From a virus, in the IMG/VR virus record IMGVR_UViG_3300042564_002458, positions 1 to 64,000 of that record: a stretch of 64,000 nucleotides of DNA; one strand, 5' to 3'. Below the pieces are notes generated by a model, which searched no databases, was not told where the DNA came from, and saw nothing but the letters and a program-made list of their open reading frames with translations. A program made the translations under genes and the position numbers. Positions 1-6,803 of this stretch are shown piece by piece (the first letter of the stretch is position 1; the number at the start of each line of letters is the position of its first letter).

Positions 1-171
1 GGATTTGATGTTCAAATTAAGTTAAGTAGTGCTAGTATGGCCAATTTATTAAAGAGAAATGAACGATGGGAATTACGAGATGTCAGTAGAAACGTACACA
101 ACATATGGTCAGGAAAAGGTAGAAACGGAAGAATGGACGTTAAAACATACAGTTTTAAGTTTTTAGACTGA
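1..171 (+). CDS. C-terminal fragment of an unrecognised protein
   Basis: Frame 1 is open from the window edge to a TGA at 169-171, giving 56 residues that end in YSFKFLD. It is basic and hydrophilic with no motif I recognise. The true start lies upstream of the window. Confidence 0.6.
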   Translation, partial: GFDVQIKLSSASMANLLKRNERWELRDVSRNVHNIWSGKGRNGRMDVKTYSFKFLD

Positions 172-213
172 AACAGATTGAAACAATTAAAGATATATCT
201 AATCCGAATTTAG

Positions 214-242
214 TTGACTATAAACATAAATAGTAGTATTAT
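214..242 (+). promoter_or_regulatory. sigma70-type promoter
   Basis: TTGACT (214-219) and TATTAT (237-242) are separated by 17 bp, 27 bp before the start of the His-rich exported protein. Confidence 0.65.
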
Positions 243-269
243 AGTTAAAAGTCGATCAAAGGAGATCGT

Positions 270-650
270 ATGTTTATCAAATCAAAATTAGTATTATTGA
301 CCGTAAGTTTATTGTTATCATCCTCAGTATTAGCGGATGGACGTGGACGTAAACACCCACAGGATCATGGATATAATCGTGGTCATAATCATAATCATAA
401 TTATAATCATGGATATAATCGTGGTCATAATCATAATTACAATCGTGGGTATAATAATAATTGGATAGCTCCCGCACTTATTGGTGGAGCAATCGTGGGT
501 TCCATGATTTATGGTGTCACGAGACCTGACCCAGTATATGTAGCGCCGGATCCTGTATACGTTAATCCTCAGATTCCTTACGGATACCATTACGAAACAA
601 TATTTGATGGTAACTGTAATTGTTATAGACGAGTTTTAATTCAAGATTAA
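270..650 (+). CDS. Exported His/Asn/Tyr-rich protein with PVYV repeats
   Basis: A signal peptide is visible at residues 1-22 (Lys, hydrophobic run, then VLA before Asp). Residues 28-65 are a low-complexity tract of His, Asn, Tyr and Gly in repeats of the HNHNYNHGYNRG type. A Gly-rich hydrophobic stretch (about 66-84) follows, then two PVYV repeats and a C-terminal CNCYRR. AAGGAG lies before the ATG. It is probably periplasmic or surface-exposed; the His tract could bind metal, but that is only inference. The lipoprotein at 1703-1915 shares the PVYV repeats. Function unknown. Confidence 0.75.
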   Translation: MFIKSKLVLLTVSLLLSSSVLADGRGRKHPQDHGYNRGHNHNHNYNHGYNRGHNHNYNRGYNNNWIAPALIGGAIVGSMIYGVTRPDPVYVAPDPVYVNPQIPYGYHYETIFDGNCNCYRRVLIQD

Positions 651-695
651 TAATGACTACTACAATTTTCAGACAGTATTTGGATACAGAACTAA

Positions 696-821
696 ATGGA
701 TAAATTATTTCTCATATTGATTATGATTCCGATAATTGGATACACATGTTATAAAATTATAACTTATGATTGGTCTAATCATAATGAAGATATTAAAAGT
801 ATGGGCGATGACATATTTTAA
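696..821 (+). CDS. Small membrane peptide (41 aa)
   Basis: This short ORF starts MDKLFLILIMIPIIGY, a single hydrophobic segment, followed by a charged tail with DWSNHNED. The Shine-Dalgarno is weak, so the call rests on frame, composition and position between a gene and the tmRNA. Confidence 0.4.
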   Translation: MDKLFLILIMIPIIGYTCYKIITYDWSNHNEDIKSMGDDIF

Positions 822-920
822 AGAATTGTTGTAAACCCTGAGTAATCAGGACAGAAGTAAAGAGAAAAGTGTTCAAGACGCGGTTATCGTATACCGCCAG
901 CTCCACCATAAAGGGATTAC

Positions 921-1082
921 ATGAATTACATTGACAATACTATAGTGCTTGAAAACGGCAGAACAGTACATTACACAAAAGATGTATCTAAAATGTCGCT
1001 TAAAGAAGCTAATAAAATGTTAGCCACTATTAGAAAGTCTCTTTATGATGGGGCTGAAAGGATTCGATTGGGCAACAAGTAA
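921..1082 (+). CDS. Small ORF inside the tmRNA intervening segment (53 aa)
   Basis: An ATG at 921, 7 nt after AGGG, opens a 53-codon frame that fills the segment between the two tmRNA pieces and runs 33 nt into the coding piece, stopping at TAA 1080-1082. The peptide starts MNYIDNTIVLENGRTV and is hydrophilic and charged; nothing is recognised. It could be a real gene or a by-chance frame in the spacer. Confidence 0.4.
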   Translation: MNYIDNTIVLENGRTVHYTKDVSKMSLKEANKMLATIRKSLYDGAERIRLGNK

Positions 1083-1134
1083 CGGAATGGACAACTCGTC
1101 AGCGATAGACGTAAAAACTAAACAACCAATAAAT

Positions 1135-1167
1135 GCTAACGATGAAAATTGGGCATTAGCCGCTTGA
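1135..1167 (+). other. tmRNA proteolysis-tag reading frame ANDENWALAA
   Basis: GCT AAC GAT GAA AAT TGG GCA TTA GCC GCT TGA encodes ANDENWALAA. The E. coli tag frame is ANDENYALAA, so one residue differs and the ALAA degron recognised by ClpXP-type proteases is kept. An A-rich stretch precedes the resume codon. Confidence 0.92.
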
Positions 1168-1210
1168 AAAAGTTGCTTAGGGTAGGAAATACCTCGTAAC
1201 AGAAAATACC

Positions 1211-1238
1211 AATAGGGACTTTCGGGTCCCTATTTTAT
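1211..1238 (+). terminator. Rho-independent terminator of the tmRNA gene
   Basis: The stem ATAGGGAC/GTCCCTAT closes a TTTCGG loop and is followed by TTTTATTA. Confidence 0.85.
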
Positions 1239-1242
1239 TAAC

Positions 1243-1250
1243 ACTAAATA
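1243..1250 (+). promoter_or_regulatory. Late-promoter-like motif ACTAAATA
   Basis: It resembles T4 late TATAAATA. The next ATG (1258) is 7 nt downstream with no Shine-Dalgarno. Confidence 0.45.
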
Positions 1251-1257
1251 TCTAATC

Positions 1258-1512
1258 ATGGAAATAAAAACTTCTGCTGATTGGTGGGCAATTGAACAAG
1301 AATTAAAAACTCAATTGAAGTCAATGAATTATAATAGTGATCTTTACAAGATGAAAGATAATATTACAGTTATGGTGGTTGAATTAAACAAAGCTGAAGT
1401 TACTGCCAGAAGAATCAATAACTTTAAGTATTTGGAACCACAAATTTGTGAGATTAATCAAGCGATTAATAATCTAGAAAAATGGATCTTGATGTTGATC
1501 TTAAGCCAGTAA
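1258..1512 (+). CDS. Hypothetical protein (84 aa)
   Basis: A mostly helical, charged protein starting MEIKTSADWW. No motif is recognised. It has no Shine-Dalgarno and starts close behind a late-type motif, so it may be translated from a leaderless transcript. Confidence 0.6.
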   Translation: MEIKTSADWWAIEQELKTQLKSMNYNSDLYKMKDNITVMVVELNKAEVTARRINNFKYLEPQICEINQAINNLEKWILMLILSQ

Positions 1513-1518
1513 TAAATA
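1511..1518 (+). promoter_or_regulatory. Late-promoter-like motif AATAAATA
   Basis: It overlaps the end of the preceding gene and is followed by GGAGAAAG and the ATG at 1537. Confidence 0.45.
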
Positions 1519-1536
1519 CATATGGAGAAAGACATC

Positions 1537-1689
1537 ATGGAAATGAAAACTTATTGGGCATTTGTAAAAGCTGGAACTGGGAACTTTATCAAAGTTACAA
1601 TTCAGGCTGATACCCCATACAATGCCTTACAAATACTAAAAAACACCTACGGTGACAATTTACAAAGTGGGCCGGCTTTAGTCAATTAA
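1537..1689 (+). CDS. Small hypothetical protein (50 aa)
   Basis: The ATG follows GGAGAAAG at good spacing. The peptide contains WAFVKAGTGNFIKVTIQA, which looks like a small beta-rich fold, and ends GPALVN. No function recognised. Confidence 0.6.
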   Translation: MEMKTYWAFVKAGTGNFIKVTIQADTPYNALQILKNTYGDNLQSGPALVN

Positions 1690-1702
1690 TTGGATACTAA
1701 TC

Positions 1703-1915
1703 ATGAAAAAAGTTGTATTGGCAGTTATATTTGGAATCATTACTCTATTATCAGGTTGCGTGGCATATGATCCATATTATCAGTCACGACCAGTATATTA
1801 TCAACCACAACCAGTATATGTACCACGTCCAGTATATATACAACCACGTTGTACGTGGGTTACTCAATGGGACAGATATAATAGAACGTATAGAAACGTT
1901 AAAATTTGTCGTTAA
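1703..1915 (+). CDS. Small lipoprotein with PVYV/PVYI repeats
   Basis: The N-terminus has a lipoprotein signal with the lipobox LLSGC (Cys19). The mature part is Tyr/Pro-rich with repeats RPVYYQPQPVYVPRPVYI and a basic C-terminal domain CTWVTQWDRYNRTYRNVKIC. It shares the PVYV pattern with the exported protein at 270-650. It is probably anchored in the cell envelope; role unknown. Confidence 0.75.
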   Translation: MKKVVLAVIFGIITLLSGCVAYDPYYQSRPVYYQPQPVYVPRPVYIQPRCTWVTQWDRYNRTYRNVKICR

Positions 1916-1918
1916 AAG

Positions 1919-1973
1919 TGTTGTAAAATTACAACAAAAATCTCTTGACATTTAATCAATATTAGTATATAAT
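1919..1973 (+). promoter_or_regulatory. 18-bp palindrome plus sigma70-type promoter
   Basis: TGTTGTAA-AA-TTACAACA (1919-1936) is a perfect palindrome. TTGACA (1945-1950) and TATAAT (1968-1973) follow with a 17-bp spacer. Confidence 0.8.
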
Positions 1974-2003
1974 TATCACATACACTGATAAAAGGAACTA
2001 AAA

Positions 2004-2075
2004 ATGTTAGAAATCATCGTTTATCTCGCTATTTGTGCTGTAATTCAGATCGTTTTAATCAAACTTTTTTTCTAA
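2004..2075 (+). CDS. Tiny membrane peptide (23 aa)
   Basis: MLEIIVYLAICAVIQIVLIKLFF is a single hydrophobic helix. AAAGGAAC precedes the ATG, and the gene has its own strong promoter and the next promoter right behind it, which argues that this very short ORF is real. Confidence 0.6.
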   Translation: MLEIIVYLAICAVIQIVLIKLFF

Positions 2076-2080
2076 AATAC

Positions 2081-2134
2081 TGTTGTTTTAATACAACATT
2101 ATAATTTGACAATAAATCCATTATCTGATATAAT
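2081..2134 (+). promoter_or_regulatory. 18-bp palindrome plus sigma70-type promoter
   Basis: TGTTGT-TTTAAT-ACAACA (2081-2098) lies 7 bp before TTGACA (2106-2111); TATAAT is at 2129-2134 with a 17-bp spacer. The spacer begins ATAAATCC. Confidence 0.85.
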
Positions 2135-2165
2135 ATACACATACACTGAGAAAACGGATACGAAA

Positions 2166-2537
2166 ATGAACGAATTCAAAAGCTGGGAAGAAATGTCAGA
2201 ATTAGAACAACTCGCTTGCGAGTACTCTGATTTTTATAAGGACGCATACGGGTATCGCCCCCGTCTGGACACTTCCAGTTGGACTGTGGAAGAATTCGAA
2301 GTGGTATTTGAGGAACTCGCCAAGGTTTGTAAGGCAAACGCACTTGCTCGTAAAGAAGAAGAATCTTACAAAGCTCGCAAGTTGGAGGCTCGTATTTCTG
2401 AATTACTCACCATGGGTGCCAAAGATCGTGCAATGGCTATTCGCTGGATCAGTGAGGCGGAAGATGCCGGCGGGGATATGGAATATCTCTGTTTTCTACT
2501 CGGCGTAGAATACGGTTATTTTAAAAATAACCAGTAG
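2166..2537 (+). CDS. Conserved-type phage protein (123 aa), early gene
   Basis: The start is the ATG at 2166, because upstream in-frame TTG codons lie inside the promoter. The sequence contains YSDFYKDAYGYRPR and an acidic helical middle, a pattern I recall from many small phage proteins of unknown function. Codons are richer in G and C than in neighbouring genes. Confidence 0.75.
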   Translation: MNEFKSWEEMSELEQLACEYSDFYKDAYGYRPRLDTSSWTVEEFEVVFEELAKVCKANALARKEEESYKARKLEARISELLTMGAKDRAMAIRWISEAEDAGGDMEYLCFLLGVEYGYFKNNQ

Positions 2538-2588
2538 TTGTATTTTTACAACAAATTTGTTGACAATAAATCCCATTTCAGTTATAAT
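2536..2588 (+). promoter_or_regulatory. Palindrome plus sigma70-type promoter
   Basis: GTTGTA-TTTT-TACAAC (2537-2552) overlaps the stop of the previous gene. TTGACA (2560-2565) and TATAAT (2583-2588) are 17 bp apart. Confidence 0.85.
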
Positions 2589-2619
2589 TATTACACACAC
2601 TCACAAAAAGGAATTAAAA

Positions 2620-2946
2620 ATGAAAGAAGCCGTTAAGTTGTTACACTATGTGGATCCGGGTCATTCTTGGTTACGTGTCCCTCTGAAAATGCTCAAGAAA
2701 TTGGGTATTGCCAATAAGATTTCATCTTTCTCGTACCAACGTACTGAATATGTTTATCTTGAAGAAGATTCTGATATGACCGTGTTCATGAAAGCCATGG
2801 AAGCCAAGGGTCAAAAAGTTGTATTCGTTACTCGTCGCACTGATCGCGAATCACGTATTCGTAAGTATGGGCAGTATCAATCTGCTCAATCAGTAGTTGA
2901 TAGCGTTACTCGCCGTTCGTTAGATGAATTGGTTTCGGAGGAATAA
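2620..2946 (+). CDS. Conserved-type phage protein (108 aa), early gene
   Basis: The ATG at 2620 follows AAAAGGAATT. Residues VDPGHSWLRVPLKMLKKLGI and YVYLEEDSDM match a small protein type I recall as widespread in phages, function unknown. It heads a short operon with the next three genes. Confidence 0.75.
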   Translation: MKEAVKLLHYVDPGHSWLRVPLKMLKKLGIANKISSFSYQRTEYVYLEEDSDMTVFMKAMEAKGQKVVFVTRRTDRESRIRKYGQYQSAQSVVDSVTRRSLDELVSEE

Positions 2947-2948
2947 AA

Positions 2949-3137
2949 ATGTGTAAACCTAAATCACTCAAACGAATCACTCCAAAAATGTATGTGTTTT
3001 TAACTGCAAAATCTGGAACTATTTTTGAAGTGCCATATAAAATGGATATTCCTACTACTGCCTGTGCTAGTAGAGGGGTTAAACTTGTTCGTACTGATAG
3101 AAAAGCACTGAACAAAAGTTACGTTCTTGTATTATAA
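2949..3137 (+). CDS. Hypothetical protein (62 aa)
   Basis: A basic protein beginning MCKPKSLKRITPKMYVF, 2 nt after the previous stop and behind GGAGGAAT. Nothing recognised. Confidence 0.6.
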   Translation: MCKPKSLKRITPKMYVFLTAKSGTIFEVPYKMDIPTTACASRGVKLVRTDRKALNKSYVLVL

Positions 3138-3152
3138 TCGGGAGAATTGTCA

Positions 3153-3434
3153 ATGAGTAATACTACTCTGTCAGAAGTGGTCAGATCAATTATGTTTGGT
3201 GATTTGACCAATGATGAATTGAATAATGTTGCACAGGCGATTAAATTTCGCCGTACTGAATTGGCCAAAACTACCAAGAATAGTTTAACTATTGGATCCA
3301 AAGTCAGCTTTGTTGATCGTGGTGGTAGAAAATATTTGGGTAATGTTACTGGCATCAAAGTCAAAAACGTTATCGTCAATACCACTCTTGGAATTTACCG
3401 AGTACCAGCTTCAATGTTAACTGTAGAGGATTAA
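3153..3434 (+). CDS. Hypothetical phage protein with a KOW-like C-terminus (93 aa)
   Basis: The ATG at 3153 follows GGGAGA. The N-terminal half is helical; the C-terminal half (GSKVSFVDRGGRKYLGNVTG, then YRVPASML) looks like a small beta barrel of the kind often seen in phage nucleic-acid-associated proteins. Function unknown. Confidence 0.65.
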   Translation: MSNTTLSEVVRSIMFGDLTNDELNNVAQAIKFRRTELAKTTKNSLTIGSKVSFVDRGGRKYLGNVTGIKVKNVIVNTTLGIYRVPASMLTVED

Positions 3435-3436
3435 TC

Positions 3437-3880
3437 ATGGGTTTAGATATGTATTTGACGGCAAAACGTTATTTGCCAGAATATAACAAAGAAGTTAAAG
3501 AAATGCGAGAATCAATTACTGTCTCTATTGGTAGTCCATTTGGCACTGTTAATGAAGTGTCGGTGGAAGCTGGTTATTGGCGAAAAGCTAATGCCATTCA
3601 TAAATGGTTTGTGACTAATTGTCAAAACGGAATTGATGAATGTCAAGAAACTTATCTTACTCGTAAGAATATGGAATCATTGTTAGAAACGGTAAACACT
3701 GTGTTAGCCGATAATAGTACTGCGGGCGAATTATTGCCTCCATCAGATGGATTCTTTTTCGGATCAACCGAAATTGATGAATATTATATTCAAGATTTAG
3801 AATATACAAAAGAACTTTTAGAAAAGATTCTATCATCCGATCAAAAGGATTGGGATTTTTACTATCGTGCAAGTTGGTAA
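3437..3880 (+). CDS. Conserved-type phage protein, GLDMYL family (147 aa)
   Basis: It begins MGLDMYLTAKRYLPE and has YWRKANAIHKWFV and DEYYIQDLEYT, the hallmark blocks of a small phage and prophage family I recall as uncharacterised. It starts 2 nt after the preceding stop codon, in the same operon. Confidence 0.7.
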   Translation: MGLDMYLTAKRYLPEYNKEVKEMRESITVSIGSPFGTVNEVSVEAGYWRKANAIHKWFVTNCQNGIDECQETYLTRKNMESLLETVNTVLADNSTAGELLPPSDGFFFGSTEIDEYYIQDLEYTKELLEKILSSDQKDWDFYYRASW

Positions 3881-3901
3881 TTTAACTTAATAAGGAAATT
3901 T

Positions 3902-4132
3902 ATGAATTTAAAAGTAAAAGCGGGTTTAAAAACTCTAGCAGTATTCGGTGTTGCAATTGTATCTTCACTTGTGACTACATTGATTATTATGTATGTACCC
4001 CCAATGGTAATTGCCATGAGTTTATTGATTGTGGCACTAACTATTATATCTCATACAGTGTATAAGTATTTTCTTACAATTGGTGAAGTACAAGAAAAAT
4101 TAAACACTCTAATTGGTAAATTGGAAAAATGA
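3902..4132 (+). CDS. Small membrane protein with C-terminal coil (76 aa)
   Basis: Two hydrophobic segments (about residues 10-33 and 36-58) are followed by a short amphipathic helix EVQEKLNTLIGKLEK. TAAGGAAA precedes the ATG. Function unknown. Confidence 0.6.
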   Translation: MNLKVKAGLKTLAVFGVAIVSSLVTTLIIMYVPPMVIAMSLLIVALTIISHTVYKYFLTIGEVQEKLNTLIGKLEK

Positions 4133-4245
4133 AATCTCATCCGGCAAAACTCAGTTACGATATTGTTACTATAGTACTGATGTTTGTGGCTGAAAGTTTA
4201 ATAATCGGACCTATGATTTATTGTATTGTTCAGATTATTTCTTGA
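4129..4245 (+). CDS. Small membrane peptide (38 aa)
   Basis: It overlaps the preceding gene by ATGA, suggesting translational coupling. Most of the peptide (IVTIVLMFVAESLIIGPMIY) is one hydrophobic helix. Its stop overlaps the next promoter. Confidence 0.5.
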   Translation: MKSHPAKLSYDIVTIVLMFVAESLIIGPMIYCIVQIIS

Positions 4246-4270
4246 CAATAAATCGATTATCGTCTATACT
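4242..4270 (+). promoter_or_regulatory. sigma70-type promoter, extended form
   Basis: TTGACAATAAATC starts at 4242; TATACT is at 4265-4270 with a 17-bp spacer. There is no palindrome upstream. Confidence 0.8.
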
Positions 4271-4305
4271 ATCTTTTCAATATTAATTTTAACGGAGTTT
4301 TCCAA

Positions 4306-5409
4306 ATGGCATCAAAACCAGAATCGTATACAGTAACCGCTGTACAGGCACGTAAAGCAATTTTACAATCATTTAAATCCAAACGCCCAACATTTATTTG
4401 GGGTCCACCAGGAATTGGTAAATCAGAAATTGTAGAAGAAATCACTAAAGAACTTGGCGGACATTTGATTGATTTGCGTATGGCTCAAATGGAACCAACC
4501 GACATTCGTGGTATTCCGTTTTATAACAAAGATTTAGGAAAAATGGATTGGGCACCTCCGATTGAATTGCCAGATGAAGAAATGGCTAGTAAATATAAAC
4601 GTATTGTATTGTTTATGGATGAAATGAATAGTGCCCCGCCAACGGTTCAAGCGGCAGCCTATCAATTGATTTTGAATCGCCGAATTGGTAAATATGTCTT
4701 GCCATCTAATGTTGATCTGATTGCCGGTGGTAATCGTGAATCAGACAAGGGTGTTACTTATCGTATGCCAATGCCATTAGCCAATCGTTTCTTACATATT
4801 GAAATGCGGTCTGACTTTAATACATGGCAAACATGGGCAGTTCTTAATGGTATTCATAAAGACGTTGTGTCATATTTGTCATTTGCCAAAAATGATTTGT
4901 ACGATTTTGATGCAAAATCTTCTAGTCATGCATTTGCTACTCCTCGTAGTTGGGTATTTGTATCAGATATCTTGAAAGATTATGATGACAATAGTGATAC
5001 TGATACATTATTTACATTGGTTGCTGGTTGTGTAGGTGAGGGATTGGCCGCAAAATTTTCCGCTCATCGTAAAATTTCAGGTAAACTTCCAAATCCATCC
5101 GATATTTTGAATGGCATCGTAACAACATTAGATATTAAAGAAGTATCGGCTATGTATTCATTGACCATTAGTATGTGTTATGAAATGAAAGACATGATTG
5201 ATAATAAACGAGTATCGATCAAAGATTTCAATCCTATTTTTGATAATTTTCTGTCTTATATGATGACCAACTTTGAAACTGAATTGGTTATCTTGGGCGC
5301 CAAAATTGCTCTCAAGACATATAACTTGGATATGGATCCAACAAAACTCAAACATTTTGAGGAATTTCACAAGAAGTTTGGTAAATATGTATTGGATGCC
5401 GTTAAGTAA
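4306..5409 (+). CDS. MoxR-type AAA+ ATPase
   Basis: Walker A GPPGIGKS is at residues 33-40 and Walker B VLFMDEMNS at about 101-109; NRRIGKYVLP and ANRFLHIEM fit the AAA+ core of MoxR-like proteins. The 367-residue length is normal for that family. MoxR ATPases usually remodel partner complexes together with a VWA protein, and such a protein is encoded next (5521-6786). Its own extended promoter lies 36 bp upstream and a hairpin terminator follows. The target in phage infection is unknown. Confidence 0.85.
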   Translation: MASKPESYTVTAVQARKAILQSFKSKRPTFIWGPPGIGKSEIVEEITKELGGHLIDLRMAQMEPTDIRGIPFYNKDLGKMDWAPPIELPDEEMASKYKRIVLFMDEMNSAPPTVQAAAYQLILNRRIGKYVLPSNVDLIAGGNRESDKGVTYRMPMPLANRFLHIEMRSDFNTWQTWAVLNGIHKDVVSYLSFAKNDLYDFDAKSSSHAFATPRSWVFVSDILKDYDDNSDTDTLFTLVAGCVGEGLAAKFSAHRKISGKLPNPSDILNGIVTTLDIKEVSAMYSLTISMCYEMKDMIDNKRVSIKDFNPIFDNFLSYMMTNFETELVILGAKIALKTYNLDMDPTKLKHFEEFHKKFGKYVLDAVK

Positions 5410-5436
5410 AATTTAAAATGGATGATGCCATTTAAG

Positions 5437-5465
5437 GGATAATGAATTTTCATTATCCTTTTTTT
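5437..5465 (+). terminator. Rho-independent terminator
   Basis: GGATAATGA/TCATTATCC with a 4-nt loop is followed by seven T residues. Confidence 0.85.
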
Positions 5466-5469
5466 AAAC

Positions 5470-5498
5470 TTGACAATAAATCTATCATATGTTACAAT
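5470..5498 (+). promoter_or_regulatory. sigma70-type promoter, extended form
   Basis: TTGACA at 5470-5475 and TACAAT at 5493-5498, spacer 17 bp, spacer start ATAAATC. Confidence 0.8.
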
Positions 5499-5520
5499 AC
5501 AATATAAACTGGAGAATTTT

Positions 5521-6786
5521 ATGAGTGATGTAATTAATAAGTCCAAAAAGAAAAGTAAAAACAAAACTAATAAATTTGATAATCTTATTGGTGTTACAGA
5601 TTCAAAAATTGATGACCGTGCTCGTGATCTATTGATTACTGCTCGTGTTGGTTTGTTGATTCGTCATTCATTTTTTGGTAATTTGGCTACTCGTCTTAAA
5701 TTAATAAATGCAGATGAATGGTGTTCAACGGCAGCTACTGATGGACGTAATTTTTATTACAATAGTAAATTTATCTGTTTATTAAAACCAAAAGAAGTTG
5801 AATTTCTTGTTGGACATGAAGTACTTCATGTTGTATATGATCATATGGGTCGGCGTGATAATCGTGATCCACAAATGTGGAACATTGCCAATGATTATGC
5901 AGTCAATGCCGATTTGAAACGTCATAAAGTTGGTGAATTTATTACCAGTGTTCCCTGTTTGTATGAAGCAAAATATGATGGTAAATATTCAGAATATATC
6001 TATGATGATTTAATGAAAGATGTTACTAAGATTAATCTTGATGATCTTATTGACAAGATGTTAGATGAACATATGGATTCTGAAGATGATTCGGATGGTG
6101 AAGGTGAAGGTAAAGGACGTCCAAAGACAATGACTCAGGAAGAACGTGATGCTCTTCGTCAAGAAATTAAACAAAACATTATTAATGCCGCCAAAGGTGC
6201 TGAGGCCGGACAATTACCAGCTGGCGTTAAACGATTATTGGATGATGTCACCAATCCAAAAATGCCATGGCGCGAATTAATTCAAACTAATTTAACATCA
6301 TCTATTAAAACTGATTATTCATTCTCTCGTCCTAATCGTCGCGGTTGGCACTTAGATGCTATTATGCCTGGAACAACTCCGGGTGAAGAAATTGATGTTG
6401 TTGTTGCTATTGATATGTCAGGTAGTATTAGTAATACACAAGCTCAAATGTTTCTCGGTGAAGTGTCGGGAATGATGCAAATGTTTGATGGTTTCAAAAT
6501 TCATGTATTTTGTTTTGACACTAACATTTATAATCCTCAATCCTTTACTAGTGATAACTTGGATACTATGAGTGATTATGAACCTATGGGTGGTGGTGGA
6601 ACTGACTTTACTGTAATTTTTGATTATCTTAAAGAACGTGGCGAAGATACCAAACGATTAATTGTATTTACTGATGGTATGCCATTTGGTTCGTGGGGTG
6701 ATGAAGATTTTACAGACACAACTTGGATTATTCATGGCAATGACACTATCGTTCCTCCATTTGGGACACATGCATATTTTGATTGA
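5521..6786 (+). CDS. VWA-domain protein with HExxH metallopeptidase-like domain
   Basis: The ATG at 5521 follows CTGGAG; upstream in-frame codons fall in the promoter. The N-terminal half carries GHEVLHVVYDH (HExxH near residue 99) as in VWA-like metallopeptidase proteins. An acidic linker DSEDDSDGEGEG follows. The C-terminal half is a VWA domain with the MIDAS motif DMSGS (about residue 298), GGGGTDF and FTDGMP. It sits directly behind the MoxR ATPase, the usual pairing of the two families. A possible role is chaperone-like metal insertion or complex remodelling; the substrate is unknown. Confidence 0.8.
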   Translation: MSDVINKSKKKSKNKTNKFDNLIGVTDSKIDDRARDLLITARVGLLIRHSFFGNLATRLKLINADEWCSTAATDGRNFYYNSKFICLLKPKEVEFLVGHEVLHVVYDHMGRRDNRDPQMWNIANDYAVNADLKRHKVGEFITSVPCLYEAKYDGKYSEYIYDDLMKDVTKINLDDLIDKMLDEHMDSEDDSDGEGEGKGRPKTMTQEERDALRQEIKQNIINAAKGAEAGQLPAGVKRLLDDVTNPKMPWRELIQTNLTSSIKTDYSFSRPNRRGWHLDAIMPGTTPGEEIDVVVAIDMSGSISNTQAQMFLGEVSGMMQMFDGFKIHVFCFDTNIYNPQSFTSDNLDTMSDYEPMGGGGTDFTVIFDYLKERGEDTKRLIVFTDGMPFGSWGDEDFTDTTWIIHGNDTIVPPFGTHAYFD

Positions 6787-6787
6787 T

Positions 6788-6795
6788 TATAAATA
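6788..6795 (+). promoter_or_regulatory. Late-promoter-like motif TATAAATA
   Basis: It is an exact match to the T4 late motif, 8 nt before the ATG at 6804, with no Shine-Dalgarno between. Confidence 0.6.
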
Positions 6796-6803
6796 CTATT
6801 ACT

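Larger units (their letters stand above)
828..1205 (+). ncRNA. ssrA: Circularly permuted (two-piece) tmRNA
   Basis: The mature 3' half comes first: a T-arm-like stem GCGGT/ACCGC (880-884 with 893-897) followed directly by CAGCTCC and ACCA, ending with CCA at 906-908. This is the E. coli layout. The mature 5' half follows at 1050: GGGGCTG (1050-1056), which pairs with CAGCTCC to close the acceptor stem, then the conserved GGATTCGA (1060-1067). The tag frame is at 1135-1167. An intervening segment of about 141 nt (909-1049) would be removed, leaving an acceptor piece (about 828-908) and a coding piece (from 1050). The loop of the T-arm is an unusual 8 nt, TATCGTAT. The outer ends of the two pieces are approximate. 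Confidence 0.9.

Noticed and set aside
277-590. Two antisense ORFs opposite the His-rich exported protein
   Set aside because: They mirror the CAT/AAT repeat and lack ribosome-binding sites; the plus-strand frame has a signal peptide and a promoter.
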